8,497 nt of DNA from positions 1 to 8,497 of the forward strand of contig JAEZJR010000007.1 of the NCBI GenBank assembly GCA_023415725.1. Direction: 5' to 3'. Made by a program: the position numbers and the translations under genes. Of this stretch, positions 1-6,662 are shown one piece after another. The notes under the pieces were generated by a model. That model had not been told where the DNA came from, made no database searches, and was given only the letters and a program-made list of their open reading frames with translations. The DNA comes from Acidobacteriota bacterium (GTDB taxonomy: Bacteria > Acidobacteriota > Blastocatellia > Pyrinomonadales > Pyrinomonadaceae). Each line of letters begins with the position of its first letter. Position 1 is the stretch's first letter.

Positions 1-618
1 GATCAGGTCCGTTATACCCTGTACGGCCTGGAGCAGAACATCATCCGCACGTCGAAACGCATCAATAAGCGTGATCTTCTCTTCAACCTCTCGGAGTTTG
101 GAGTTAGGAATGGTGATGATGGTATCGACGCAGCCGCGTAACTCCGCGAGGCCCTTTTCGGCCTGGGCCATTCTCTTGCGGCCTTCCACGTTGAACGGCT
201 TCGTAACGACAGCCACGGTCAAGGCACCAAGCTCGATCGCGAGAGAGGCCACTACGGGTGCCGCTCCGGTCCCGGTACCGCCGCCAAGTCCGGCAGTAAC
301 GAACACCATGTCAGACCCTTCAAGCACGTCGAGCAATTTCTCGTGATCTTCGAGCGCTGCCTCCCGGCCTACGTCCGGATTCGATCCCGCTCCCAGCCCC
401 CGGGTGGATCGTCCACCGAGTTGGATCTTCATGGGAGCCTTCGATGCATTCAGCGCCTGCAGGTCAGTGTTCGCAACTATGAACTCCACGCCCTTGATGC
501 CGGCGTCGATCATTCGATTGACCGCGTTCCCTCCGCCGCCGCCAACGCCGATGACCTTGATCCGGGCCCCGGTGATGGGGGGCTCGTCGATGAACATTTT
601 GATTCCGCCGTTATTCAT
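1..618 (-). CDS. ftsZ: Cell division protein FtsZ, N-terminal part (cut by window edge)
   Basis: Tubulin-like GTPase that polymerises into the cytokinetic Z ring under the inner membrane. The reading frame is open from the ATG at 618 to the window edge, giving 206 codons, roughly the GTP-binding half of a protein usually near 380-400 residues. Visible landmarks are the glycine-rich nucleotide loop IGVGGGGGNAVNRM (residues 23-36), the tubulin signature GGGTGTG (112-118), PFNVEGRKRM (141-150), and the helix DAFRRADDVLLQAVQGITDL (186-205) that leads into the T7 loop. The T7 loop, which carries the catalytic aspartates, and the C-terminal FtsA-binding peptide lie outside the window. The start at 618 is chosen because GGAAGG sits 8 nt upstream. 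A second ATG at 597 is in frame but lacks such a site. The gene follows ftsA after an unusually long 167 nt spacer, so it may have its own control. Confidence 0.97.
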   Translation of the reverse strand, partial: MNNGGIKMFIDEPPITGARIKVIGVGGGGGNAVNRMIDAGIKGVEFIVANTDLQALNASKAPMKIQLGGRSTRGLGAGSNPDVGREAALEDHEKLLDVLEGSDMVFVTAGLGGGTGTGAAPVVASLAIELGALTVAVVTKPFNVEGRKRMAQAEKGLAELRGCVDTIITIPNSKLREVEEKITLIDAFRRADDVLLQAVQGITDLI

Positions 619-785
619 TATCGGTACCTTCCGTCAAAAGCTGAAATGCTTTTCGCCGTTTGAAAAGCAAACACCTCAACTGTTCGGCTTGATTCGTTGA
701 AGGAAAAGAGCTCAACAATATCTTGTGCTGACGGGACGTTAGCATACAATGATTGGTGGCAAAAATCCAGCTTTGAAACGCCGTT
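619..785 (-). promoter_or_regulatory. ftsA-ftsZ spacer: ftsZ leader with competing inverted repeats
   Basis: This is the longest non-coding stretch in the window. Read on the minus strand, it holds three related hexamers: GCTTTT at 668-663, AAAAGC at 653-648 and GCTTTT at 641-636. The middle copy can pair with either neighbour. The upstream pairing gives a perfect 7 bp stem (GCTTTTC with GAAAAGC, loop AAACGGC). The downstream pairing gives a 6 bp stem with loop ATTTCA, ending 3 nt before the ribosome binding site. The two hairpins exclude each other. Farther upstream, CCTTC within 699-710 could pair with the GAAGG of the ribosome binding site. I found no convincing -35/-10 pair and no U-tract terminator. 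A regulatory role is inferred from position only. Confidence 0.4.
627..632 (-). promoter_or_regulatory. Ribosome binding site of ftsZ
   Basis: GGAAGG on the minus strand, 8 nt before the ATG at 618, is the best Shine-Dalgarno match in this cluster. It decides the ftsZ start over the in-frame ATG at 597. Confidence 0.7.
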
Positions 786-2024
786 TTATCGAAATTTTTC
801 GCGAAAATTTTCGAACCACTCGGTGACCTTGTTCTTGGGGGACCGGCCGCCGTAATTCAACTCGCGGACTTGTGTTCGGATAGAGGACAGGGCGAGACCG
901 CACGCCGTTGCCCATTCGGGACTTTGCACTTCTCCGGCGAGGCCGCCGAAGTACTCTTCCTCAAGGAATCCCAGTCGAGTTGGAGCATCAAAAACCTGTT
1001 CGGCGATATCGACCATCCCACGCGCGAGCGAACCGCCCCCCGTAAGCACGACACCGCTAGGTATTGATGAAGGGACTTTGGAAATCTCGCGAGCGATATG
1101 CTGCAGGAGTTCGACGGCACGCGGCTGCATAATGTCGCAGAGGATCTCCTTTGATAGTCGGCGAGATTCACTGCGCCCCACCGGCACGATCTCGATCACC
1201 TGCTGGCGCTCCTCGTCCGACATCAGGAAGCCTGCAACACAACCATAATCATGTTTGATCTTGTCGGCTTCCTGGATCGACACGCGAAGGCCGTGAGCAA
1301 TGTCCTTGGTGAAATGAAGACTTCCGAACGGGAATACGGCTGTGTGCTGCACCGCCCCTCTTCCAAAGATCATCAGGCTTGTGATCTCTGCCCCAATGTT
1401 AACTAGAGCACAACCGTACTCACGGTCGTCGTCCGTCAGCGTACTTTCGGCGGCGGCAAGTGGCTCCAGCATCATCCGCTCGACCTCGATACCGGCACGC
1501 CGAATCGCTTTCTCGAGATTCTGGCGGCCAGCACTCGGTCCGATCACAATATGAACCAGCGATTCCAATCGTGCCCCGCTCATCCCCACCGGTTCGGTTA
1601 TCCCGTCCTGCCCGTCGATGATGAATTCCTGGGGGAGACGACTGAAGATTTCCCACCCGGCGGGTAATTGCATCGCGCTTGCGGATTCGACGGCGCGGGC
1701 GACATCATCCTCCGTGATCTCTCGCCCAGCTCCCGCAACAGCAACCACGCCTGCCTTGTTCTCACCGCGGAAATGCTCCCCGGAAAGATTCACCATCGCA
1801 ACGCTGGCCTCAAGGCCGCTGATCCGCTCTGCCTCGCCTACAGCGCGACGGATCGATTCGCTGACCGCCTCCGCGCTGGTCACGATGCCGCGTCGAAGCC
1901 CGCGCGATTCCGCTTCGCCTTTCCCTATGATGTTCATCACGCCGCCATCGGCCGCTTCTCCGATAACGCACCTGACGTGGCTGCTTCCTATATCCAAGCC
2001 GACTGCATGGATCTCACGCATCAT
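786..2024 (-). CDS. ftsA: Cell division protein FtsA (actin-like Z-ring membrane tether)
   Basis: Actin/Hsp70-fold ATP-binding protein that anchors FtsZ filaments to the inner membrane and recruits later divisome proteins. At 412 aa it is close to the usual 410-420. Visible landmarks are the phosphate-1 loop GLDIGSSHVRCVIG (residues 9-22), the FtsA-specific 1C subdomain (about 80-160), the phosphate-2 region VNIGAEITSLMIF (208-220), DIAHGLRVSIQEADKIKHDYG (241-261), and the adenosine motif SGVVLTGGGSLARGM (323-337). The C-terminal helix NKVTEWFENFREKFR (398-412) is amphipathic, with aromatic and basic residues, as expected for the membrane-targeting sequence. The phosphate-2 loop is divergent: it has N and GAE where most FtsA proteins have D and GGG. 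Two ATG codons stand in tandem at 2024 and 2021. AAAGGG lies 9 nt before the first, inside the end of ftsQ, and only 3 nt separate the two genes, so coupled translation is likely. Confidence 0.96.
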   Translation of the reverse strand: MMREIHAVGLDIGSSHVRCVIGEAADGGVMNIIGKGEAESRGLRRGIVTSAEAVSESIRRAVGEAERISGLEASVAMVNLSGEHFRGENKAGVVAVAGAGREITEDDVARAVESASAMQLPAGWEIFSRLPQEFIIDGQDGITEPVGMSGARLESLVHIVIGPSAGRQNLEKAIRRAGIEVERMMLEPLAAAESTLTDDDREYGCALVNIGAEITSLMIFGRGAVQHTAVFPFGSLHFTKDIAHGLRVSIQEADKIKHDYGCVAGFLMSDEERQQVIEIVPVGRSESRRLSKEILCDIMQPRAVELLQHIAREISKVPSSIPSGVVLTGGGSLARGMVDIAEQVFDAPTRLGFLEEEYFGGLAGEVQSPEWATACGLALSSIRTQVRELNYGGRSPKNKVTEWFENFREKFR

Positions 2025-2027
2025 AAT

Positions 2028-2864
2028 CTATTGCCCTTTGCGGGGGACCAGGACCATATTTTGCCCGACCAGATTGACCCCTTCGAACATGTTTCCTTTA
2101 CCGACGATCGCCTTGATACCGCTCGAGAGCTGTTGACCGAAATTCTCCCTGCTCAACATTATGGTGACGGGAAGGCCGGAATCTTCCAGCAACGCCTTTG
2201 GTTCCCGCAGGTCTGCAAGATCCACTGACTTGACCCGGGAAACGAGATCATAGTCCTGCCATTCCGTTACCATTTTCTGGTACATCTTCAAGCGGTCGAT
2301 GTTCTCTTTGCCTGCCCTTTCACTTTTTGCCTCGTCCCAACCGAGCATGGCGAACGGCAGGTCCGCCTCCATCTTTTCTGCAGGAGCAAGGATCTCTCCC
2401 TCGCCGTCAGCGAAAAAATTAGAGCCTCCAATGCGTACTATGGCAATCGGTTCACGCTCATTTATCTTTACTGTAATTCCGCTCGGGACATCACGTGTGA
2501 TCGAGGCGGTCTTAACGAATGTAACCTTCTCTATCTTCTGCTTGATCTCTAACAGATCGGCATTCCAGACACCTGTGCGCTCAGCATTGGCACGTACGAT
2601 TTTTTCAATATCAGAACTTGATGCCCGGCTGGCTCCGCGAACATCTACCGCGCGTAAATCGAAGAAGTCGGACGACGCCAAGGTTTCATAGGTAAGTCCA
2701 AAGATCACCACGAGACATACGACAATGAATCCGCTTATAACTAGTGGCACGATCTTGTCCCCGAGCGATATCGAGATCGAGGACGTGCCGGATTTACGCA
2801 CACGTCGGGATTCAGCGCTTTTGGCTCGGCTCCTTGTACCTACTTTTCTCGTTCGTTTAGCCAT
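2028..2864 (-). CDS. ftsQ: Cell division protein FtsQ (POTRA-domain divisome scaffold)
   Basis: Bitopic inner-membrane protein that links early and late divisome parts (the FtsQLB complex). At 278 aa it is typical of the family. Residues 1-37 form a very basic cytoplasmic tail, rich in K, R and S. One hydrophobic segment follows at about 39-59 (VPLVISGFIVVCLVVIFGL). The periplasmic part opens with a POTRA domain at about 68-138: FFDLRAVDVRGASRASSSDI, then a segment with the DVPSGITVKINEREPIAIVR signature (125-144). The remainder (145-278) is the FtsQ C-terminal domain. Identity rests on architecture, the POTRA end motif, and the position between murC and ftsA, because FtsQ sequences are poorly conserved. 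The ATG at 2864 follows a 30 nt spacer from murC. The only purine-rich match directly before it is TAGAG, with no proper spacing, so initiation looks weak or depends on upstream translation. Confidence 0.93.
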   Translation of the reverse strand: MAKRTRKVGTRSRAKSAESRRVRKSGTSSISISLGDKIVPLVISGFIVVCLVVIFGLTYETLASSDFFDLRAVDVRGASRASSSDIEKIVRANAERTGVWNADLLEIKQKIEKVTFVKTASITRDVPSGITVKINEREPIAIVRIGGSNFFADGEGEILAPAEKMEADLPFAMLGWDEAKSERAGKENIDRLKMYQKMVTEWQDYDLVSRVKSVDLADLREPKALLEDSGLPVTIMLSRENFGQQLSSGIKAIVGKGNMFEGVNLVGQNMVLVPRKGQ

Positions 2865-2894
2865 CTCTATTTAACAAATATTCTCTCAACCCGT

Positions 2895-4292
2895 TTATGC
2901 CGCGGTCGCCCTCTCATTCAGTCTTGCCAGGATCTCCTCCGACAATCGCGTAACGGTTCCGGCTCCGAGAGTGATAACGAGATCTCCTTCCTGTAAAACA
3001 GGGACGACCTTGTCGGCTGCTGATTCCAGGCCACCGATATAGGATGCGTCCTTATGCCCGTACTTCTTGATGTTCGCCGTGAGCACTTCCGCTGAGATCC
3101 CCTCGATGGGTTGCTCGCTGGCGGCATAAATATCTAGCACAAAAAGAACGTCGGCGTTGTTGAAAGCTAGGGCAAATTCGTCGAACAGTTCTTGGGTGCG
3201 TGTGTACCGGTGAGGTTGGAACACAACAACGGTCCGCCGTCCGCCAGAGCCATTCTTCGCCGCGGCGAGTGTTGCCAATATCTCCGTGGGATGATGGCCG
3301 TAATCATCCACGACCGTAATACCCTTCACATCGCCTTTGAATTGGAATCGGCGATTCGCGTTGCGGAAACTTGCGAGGGCCTCCGCGATCTTCTCGAACG
3401 GCACGTCCAACTCTAACCCAGCGGCCGTCGCCGCCAGGGCGTTATACACGTTATGCAATCCAGGCACCGGAAGATTGATGTCCCCAAGAACCTCGTGTCC
3501 CCGTAAAACCGAGAAGGTCGAACCAAAATGGTCGTTATATACGATGTTGTGGGCAGAGATGTCCGCCTGAGCGGTCATGCCGTACGTGACACGACGGCGT
3601 TTTATGTGGGGAATGATCAGTTGAACGTTCGGGTCATCCAGACAAATGATCGCCGCTCCGAAAAAAGGCACTTTGTTAACGAAATCCGTGAAGCATTGAA
3701 CGACGTCGTCCATGCCCTTGTACGATTCCATGTGCTCTTTGTCGATGTTTGTCACGACCGCAATGGTCGGATACAACATTAGGAATGACCTGTCGCTTTC
3801 GTCCGCCTCGGTAACGAACCAGTCGGACTTGCCCAGCCTCGCATTTGACCCGAAAGTTTCGACGACACCGCCGACAACCGTGGTCGGATCGACGCCTGCA
3901 TGTCCTAGAATTGTGGCGACCATTGACGTTGTCGTCGTCTTTCCGTGAGTGCCGGAAACCGCTACGGAATATGGTTTCAGGACCATCAGTTCAGCGAGCA
4001 TCTCCGCCCGGGGAATCACGGGAATTCCCCTGCGTTTCGCGATCTGGACCTCGGGATTGTCATCTTTCACGGCCGACGAATAAACAACGACCTGAGCGTC
4101 ACCGACGTTCTCTTCGGCGTGCCCCTCGAATATCTTTACGCCGTGGAGTTCTTCCAAACGGTCTGTGTTTCTGGAGCGCTTGATATCGGACCCGGTTACT
4201 TCAAAATTGAGATCGCAAAGCACCTCCGCGATACCGCTCATTCCGATACCGCCGATGCCGATGAAATGAATTTTCTTAACGTGTCTGAACAT
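2895..4292 (-). CDS. murC: UDP-N-acetylmuramate--L-alanine ligase MurC
   Basis: Cytoplasmic ATP-dependent ligase that adds L-alanine to UDP-MurNAc, the first peptide step of peptidoglycan precursor synthesis. At 465 aa it is full length. Domain 1 has the UDP-binding Rossmann motif GIGGIGMSG (residues 12-20). The central domain has the P-loop SGTHGKTTTTSM (113-124) and the EADESDRSFL segment (162-171), which holds metal-binding and catalytic acidic residues. NVYNALAA (281-288) marks the adenine-side region. Domain 3 has DDYGHHPTEI (329-338) and FQPHRYTRT (358-366), both diagnostic for MurC as opposed to MurD, E or F. All key residues are present. The ATG at 4292 puts the conserved N-terminus (VKKIHFIGIGGIGM) at its expected place. 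No clear ribosome binding site precedes it; the region is AT-rich and holds a short direct repeat. In many other bacteria murB or ddl follows; here ftsQ does. Confidence 0.98.
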   Translation of the reverse strand: MFRHVKKIHFIGIGGIGMSGIAEVLCDLNFEVTGSDIKRSRNTDRLEELHGVKIFEGHAEENVGDAQVVVYSSAVKDDNPEVQIAKRRGIPVIPRAEMLAELMVLKPYSVAVSGTHGKTTTTSMVATILGHAGVDPTTVVGGVVETFGSNARLGKSDWFVTEADESDRSFLMLYPTIAVVTNIDKEHMESYKGMDDVVQCFTDFVNKVPFFGAAIICLDDPNVQLIIPHIKRRRVTYGMTAQADISAHNIVYNDHFGSTFSVLRGHEVLGDINLPVPGLHNVYNALAATAAGLELDVPFEKIAEALASFRNANRRFQFKGDVKGITVVDDYGHHPTEILATLAAAKNGSGGRRTVVVFQPHRYTRTQELFDEFALAFNNADVLFVLDIYAASEQPIEGISAEVLTANIKKYGHKDASYIGGLESAADKVVPVLQEGDLVITLGAGTVTRLSEEILARLNERATAA

Positions 4293-4310
4293 TAAATCGT
4301 TTATTAAATC
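4291..4310 (-). repeat. Short direct repeat at the murC start
   Basis: On the minus strand GATTTAAT occurs twice (4310-4303 and 4298-4291), separated by 4 nt. The second copy runs into the murC ATG. The stretch is almost pure A/T and leaves no Shine-Dalgarno sequence directly before murC. It could be chance in AT-rich spacer DNA, or an unstructured entry site for ribosomes. Confidence 0.4.
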
Positions 4311-4355
4311 TAACTGGATAAATTGTCGGCTAACGATATGGCCGCCGATGAACTT

Positions 4356-5432
4356 TTAAACGTTTCGCTTTAATTCTTCGATAAGGTCGACGGTTTTCTC
4401 GGCAGCGTCCTCGCGGCCCAAGGCTTTTGCCGCAGTTTCCATCGAGGTGACCTTTTCCGGTGTTGAGATCAATTCACCGATCTCGCTCGCAAGACGTTCC
4501 CCATTTAGATCAGCTTGCAGGATCATCCGGGCCGCTCCTGCCCGCTCCAAAGCCTCCGCATTCTTCCGCTGGTGGTCGTCCGCTGCGGTCGGCAGTGGAA
4601 CCATTACCGCCGCCTTTCCCGCCGCGGCAAGCTCTGCACACGTCGTAGCCCCGGCCCTGCAAATAACGAGATCCGCTTTTCCGAATTCCACGAACATATC
4701 CGATATGAACGGCCTAACGTCAGCCCCCTGAAACTGGCTGTTTTCGTACGTCTCCTTGATCTTTTCGAGATCCGCCTCGCCGGTCTGGTGAGTTATCGAA
4801 AGGCGGTCCTTATGTGGCGAAAGATGAGACAAAGCATCAGCCACTGCGTTGTTTATCGCTCGCGCCCCTTGCGACCCTCCAAAAATAAGAACATGGAACA
4901 GATCCGATCGAACCTTTCTGGGGATCTCAAAGAACTCATGGCGGACCGGATTTCCGGTTACCATACCCTTCCTGCCGAAAAACTTAAGAGACTCCTCAAA
5001 AGTGAGAGCTGCCCTATCGACAAATCGGGCTAATTGTCGATTCGTAAAGCCTGGCAACGCGTTCGAATCCATGACCAAGGTCGGGATCCCCATTATCGCC
5101 GCCATCAACAGCACTGGGCCCGAGACGTATCCGCCGGCCCCGACCACGACGTGCGGCCGGAACTGCCGCAGGATCTTGCGTGCTTCGATAAAGCTCTTAG
5201 GTAAAACCGAAAGCCCTTTGACCTTGCCAACCATACCTACGTTCTTGAGGCCTACACTATTTATCAAAGAAAGCTGAAAACCATTTTCCGGAACGATACG
5301 GGTTTCCAATCCTCTTGCTGTTCCTACGAAGAGCACTTCCGACGATTCGTCGCGCCGCAGGATCTCCTTGGCGACGGCAATTCCGGGATAGATGTGCCCG
5401 CCCGTACCGCCGGCGGCGATCAAAACCTTCAT
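4356..5432 (-). CDS. murG: Lipid II synthase MurG (undecaprenyl-PP-MurNAc-pentapeptide GlcNAc transferase)
   Basis: GT-B glycosyltransferase of family GT28 on the inner face of the membrane. It moves GlcNAc from UDP-GlcNAc to lipid I to make lipid II. With the start at 5432 it has 358 aa, the normal family length, and begins MKVLIAAGGTGGHIYPG with the first glycine-rich loop at residues 8-17. Further motifs are GAGGYVSGP (98-106), TGNPVR (159-164), GGSQGAR (185-191), CRAGATTCAEL (258-268) and PTAADDHQRKNA (281-292), which build the UDP-GlcNAc pocket. The segment usually written HEQN-x-x-PG reads MDSNALPG (121-128), a visible departure. The same frame stays open upstream into ftsW. An ATG at 5483 would add 17 polar residues and overlap ftsW by 11 nt, but those residues do not resemble the family, so 5432 is preferred. 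A 40 nt gap follows ftsW. Confidence 0.96.
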   Translation of the reverse strand: MKVLIAAGGTGGHIYPGIAVAKEILRRDESSEVLFVGTARGLETRIVPENGFQLSLINSVGLKNVGMVGKVKGLSVLPKSFIEARKILRQFRPHVVVGAGGYVSGPVLLMAAIMGIPTLVMDSNALPGFTNRQLARFVDRAALTFEESLKFFGRKGMVTGNPVRHEFFEIPRKVRSDLFHVLIFGGSQGARAINNAVADALSHLSPHKDRLSITHQTGEADLEKIKETYENSQFQGADVRPFISDMFVEFGKADLVICRAGATTCAELAAAGKAAVMVPLPTAADDHQRKNAEALERAGAARMILQADLNGERLASEIGELISTPEKVTSMETAAKALGREDAAEKTVDLIEELKRNV

Positions 5433-5472
5433 CACTCGATTCGCGGAAGAATTTTGTCCGCGGCCGTTCGAC

Positions 5473-6621
5473 CTATCGGCCATTCTTCCGTCGTCCACTT
5501 TCGACTTTCTCCTTTTTAGTTCCTTCCGCACCCTGGCACGAAATGTTGAGGAATATGCCGACCGCAAGCATTGTCAGAAGAACAGAAGACCCGCCATACG
5601 ATATGAACGGCAGCGGAATTCCCTTTGCAGGTACCAGCGAGGTGACCACGCTTATGTTAAACAACGCCTGTACGATGATTCCCGTGATGATCCCGATCCC
5701 AAGAAGCATGCCGAACCGATCAGGAGCCTTGACGGCGGCACGTGCCCCCCGCCAAAGCAGCAGTCCAAACGCAAGCACGACGGCCAATGTGCCTATCAGC
5801 CCCAACTCCTCTCCAACTACCGAGAAAATGAAATCCGAATAGGGATAAGGAAGGTAGAACAACTTCTGCTGTCCTTTAGCGAACCCCTCACCAAAAACAC
5901 CGCCCGAGCCTATCGCATAGAGCGATTGGACGACCTGATATCCGGCGTCATCCGAGTGAGCGAAGGGATCCAGAAATGCCATCAAGCGCTCAACCCGCCA
6001 GGGTGCGAGCAGAACGGCCATAAGGGCCCCTAAAACCATCAGGCCCGCAACCGTTGCTATGTGAAGCAACTTCGCACCGGCAGCGAAATAGATCGCCGAA
6101 AAGATCGCACATAGGACTATTGTGGTCCCCAGGTCCGGCTCGATGAATACGAGGCCACCGAGGAGGGCCAATGCCCCCACGCATGGAATCACTGTCGACT
6201 TTATCTCGCCTACCCGATCTTCATTTCGCGTCAGAAAGTATGCCAGGAATATGGGTAATGTGAGCTTCGCGATCTCGGAGGGTTGAATAGAAAACCCGCC
6301 CAGCCGAATCCAGCGACGGGCACCATTGATCTCCGGAAAAGCGAACACTGCGATCAGCAGTACGACGGTCACCGCGAAGATCGAATACACAACGGCCGGC
6401 CTTTCGAAGTAGGAGTAGTCCAGACGGCTCGCACCGAACATTACCGCGAGGCCGGCAACAGTGAAAGCCCCCTGCTTATAGAAATAAGTGAACTGTGACG
6501 CTCCACCCGACTCGCGGACAGCGATCATTGCGGATGCACTATAGACCATCATCGCGCCGAATATCGCGAGGCCGGCCGCGAGGGCAAACATGAACCAGTC
6601 CGTTTTGAGTCTAGATATCAT
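5473..6621 (-). CDS. ftsW: Septal peptidoglycan polymerase FtsW (SEDS family)
   Basis: Polytopic inner-membrane glycosyltransferase that polymerises lipid II during septation, working with a class b penicillin-binding protein. At 382 aa it has the hydrophobic pattern expected for about ten membrane helices, starting at residues 9-28. Family signatures are NGARRWIRLGGFSIQPSE (99-116), EPDLGTT (161-167), AIGSGGVFGEGFAKGQQKL (236-254), YPYSDFIFSVVGEELGLIG (259-277) and FISYGGSSV (339-347). Asp263, in SDFIF, aligns by motif with the essential aspartate of the SEDS extracellular loop (Asp297 of E. coli FtsW). The C-terminal tail (363-382) is basic and cytoplasmic. RodA has the same signatures; the place between murD and murG in a division cluster decides for FtsW. 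The ATG at 6621 lies 41 nt after murD, with only a weak ACGG before it. Confidence 0.96.
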   Translation of the reverse strand: MISRLKTDWFMFALAAGLAIFGAMMVYSASAMIAVRESGGASQFTYFYKQGAFTVAGLAVMFGASRLDYSYFERPAVVYSIFAVTVVLLIAVFAFPEINGARRWIRLGGFSIQPSEIAKLTLPIFLAYFLTRNEDRVGEIKSTVIPCVGALALLGGLVFIEPDLGTTIVLCAIFSAIYFAAGAKLLHIATVAGLMVLGALMAVLLAPWRVERLMAFLDPFAHSDDAGYQVVQSLYAIGSGGVFGEGFAKGQQKLFYLPYPYSDFIFSVVGEELGLIGTLAVVLAFGLLLWRGARAAVKAPDRFGMLLGIGIITGIIVQALFNISVVTSLVPAKGIPLPFISYGGSSVLLTMLAVGIFLNISCQGAEGTKKEKVESGRRKNGR

Positions 6622-6662
6622 CCGTCAATTAAATACAGAGCTTTCGGCCAGCAACCGCCCGA

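Noticed and set aside
741..762. Possible ftsZ promoter on the minus strand (TTGCCA at 762-757 and TATGCT at 746-741)
   Set aside because: The spacer is only 10 nt, too short for a sigma-70 promoter, and no acceptable -35 box lies 16-18 nt before TATGCT.
1618..2228. Long plus-strand open frames opposite ftsA (172 and 186 codons)
   Set aside because: They lie antisense to a well-supported ftsA, overlap each other in different frames, show no recognisable domain and have compositions expected of a reverse-strand shadow.
4313..4349. Inverted repeat TCGGC/GCCGA in the murG-murC spacer as a terminator
   Set aside because: The stem is only 5 bp with a 13 nt loop and no U-tract follows; termination between two essential operon genes is unlikely.
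4356..5567. Extended MurG start at TTG 5567
   Set aside because: It lies 95 nt inside ftsW, begins with a rare start codon, and adds 45 basic residues with no resemblance to MurG.
5392..6033. Plus-strand open frame of 213 codons opposite the murG start and ftsW
   Set aside because: It is antisense to the conserved FtsW motifs, has no recognisable domain, and is rich in residues that mirror the codons of the hydrophobic FtsW helices.
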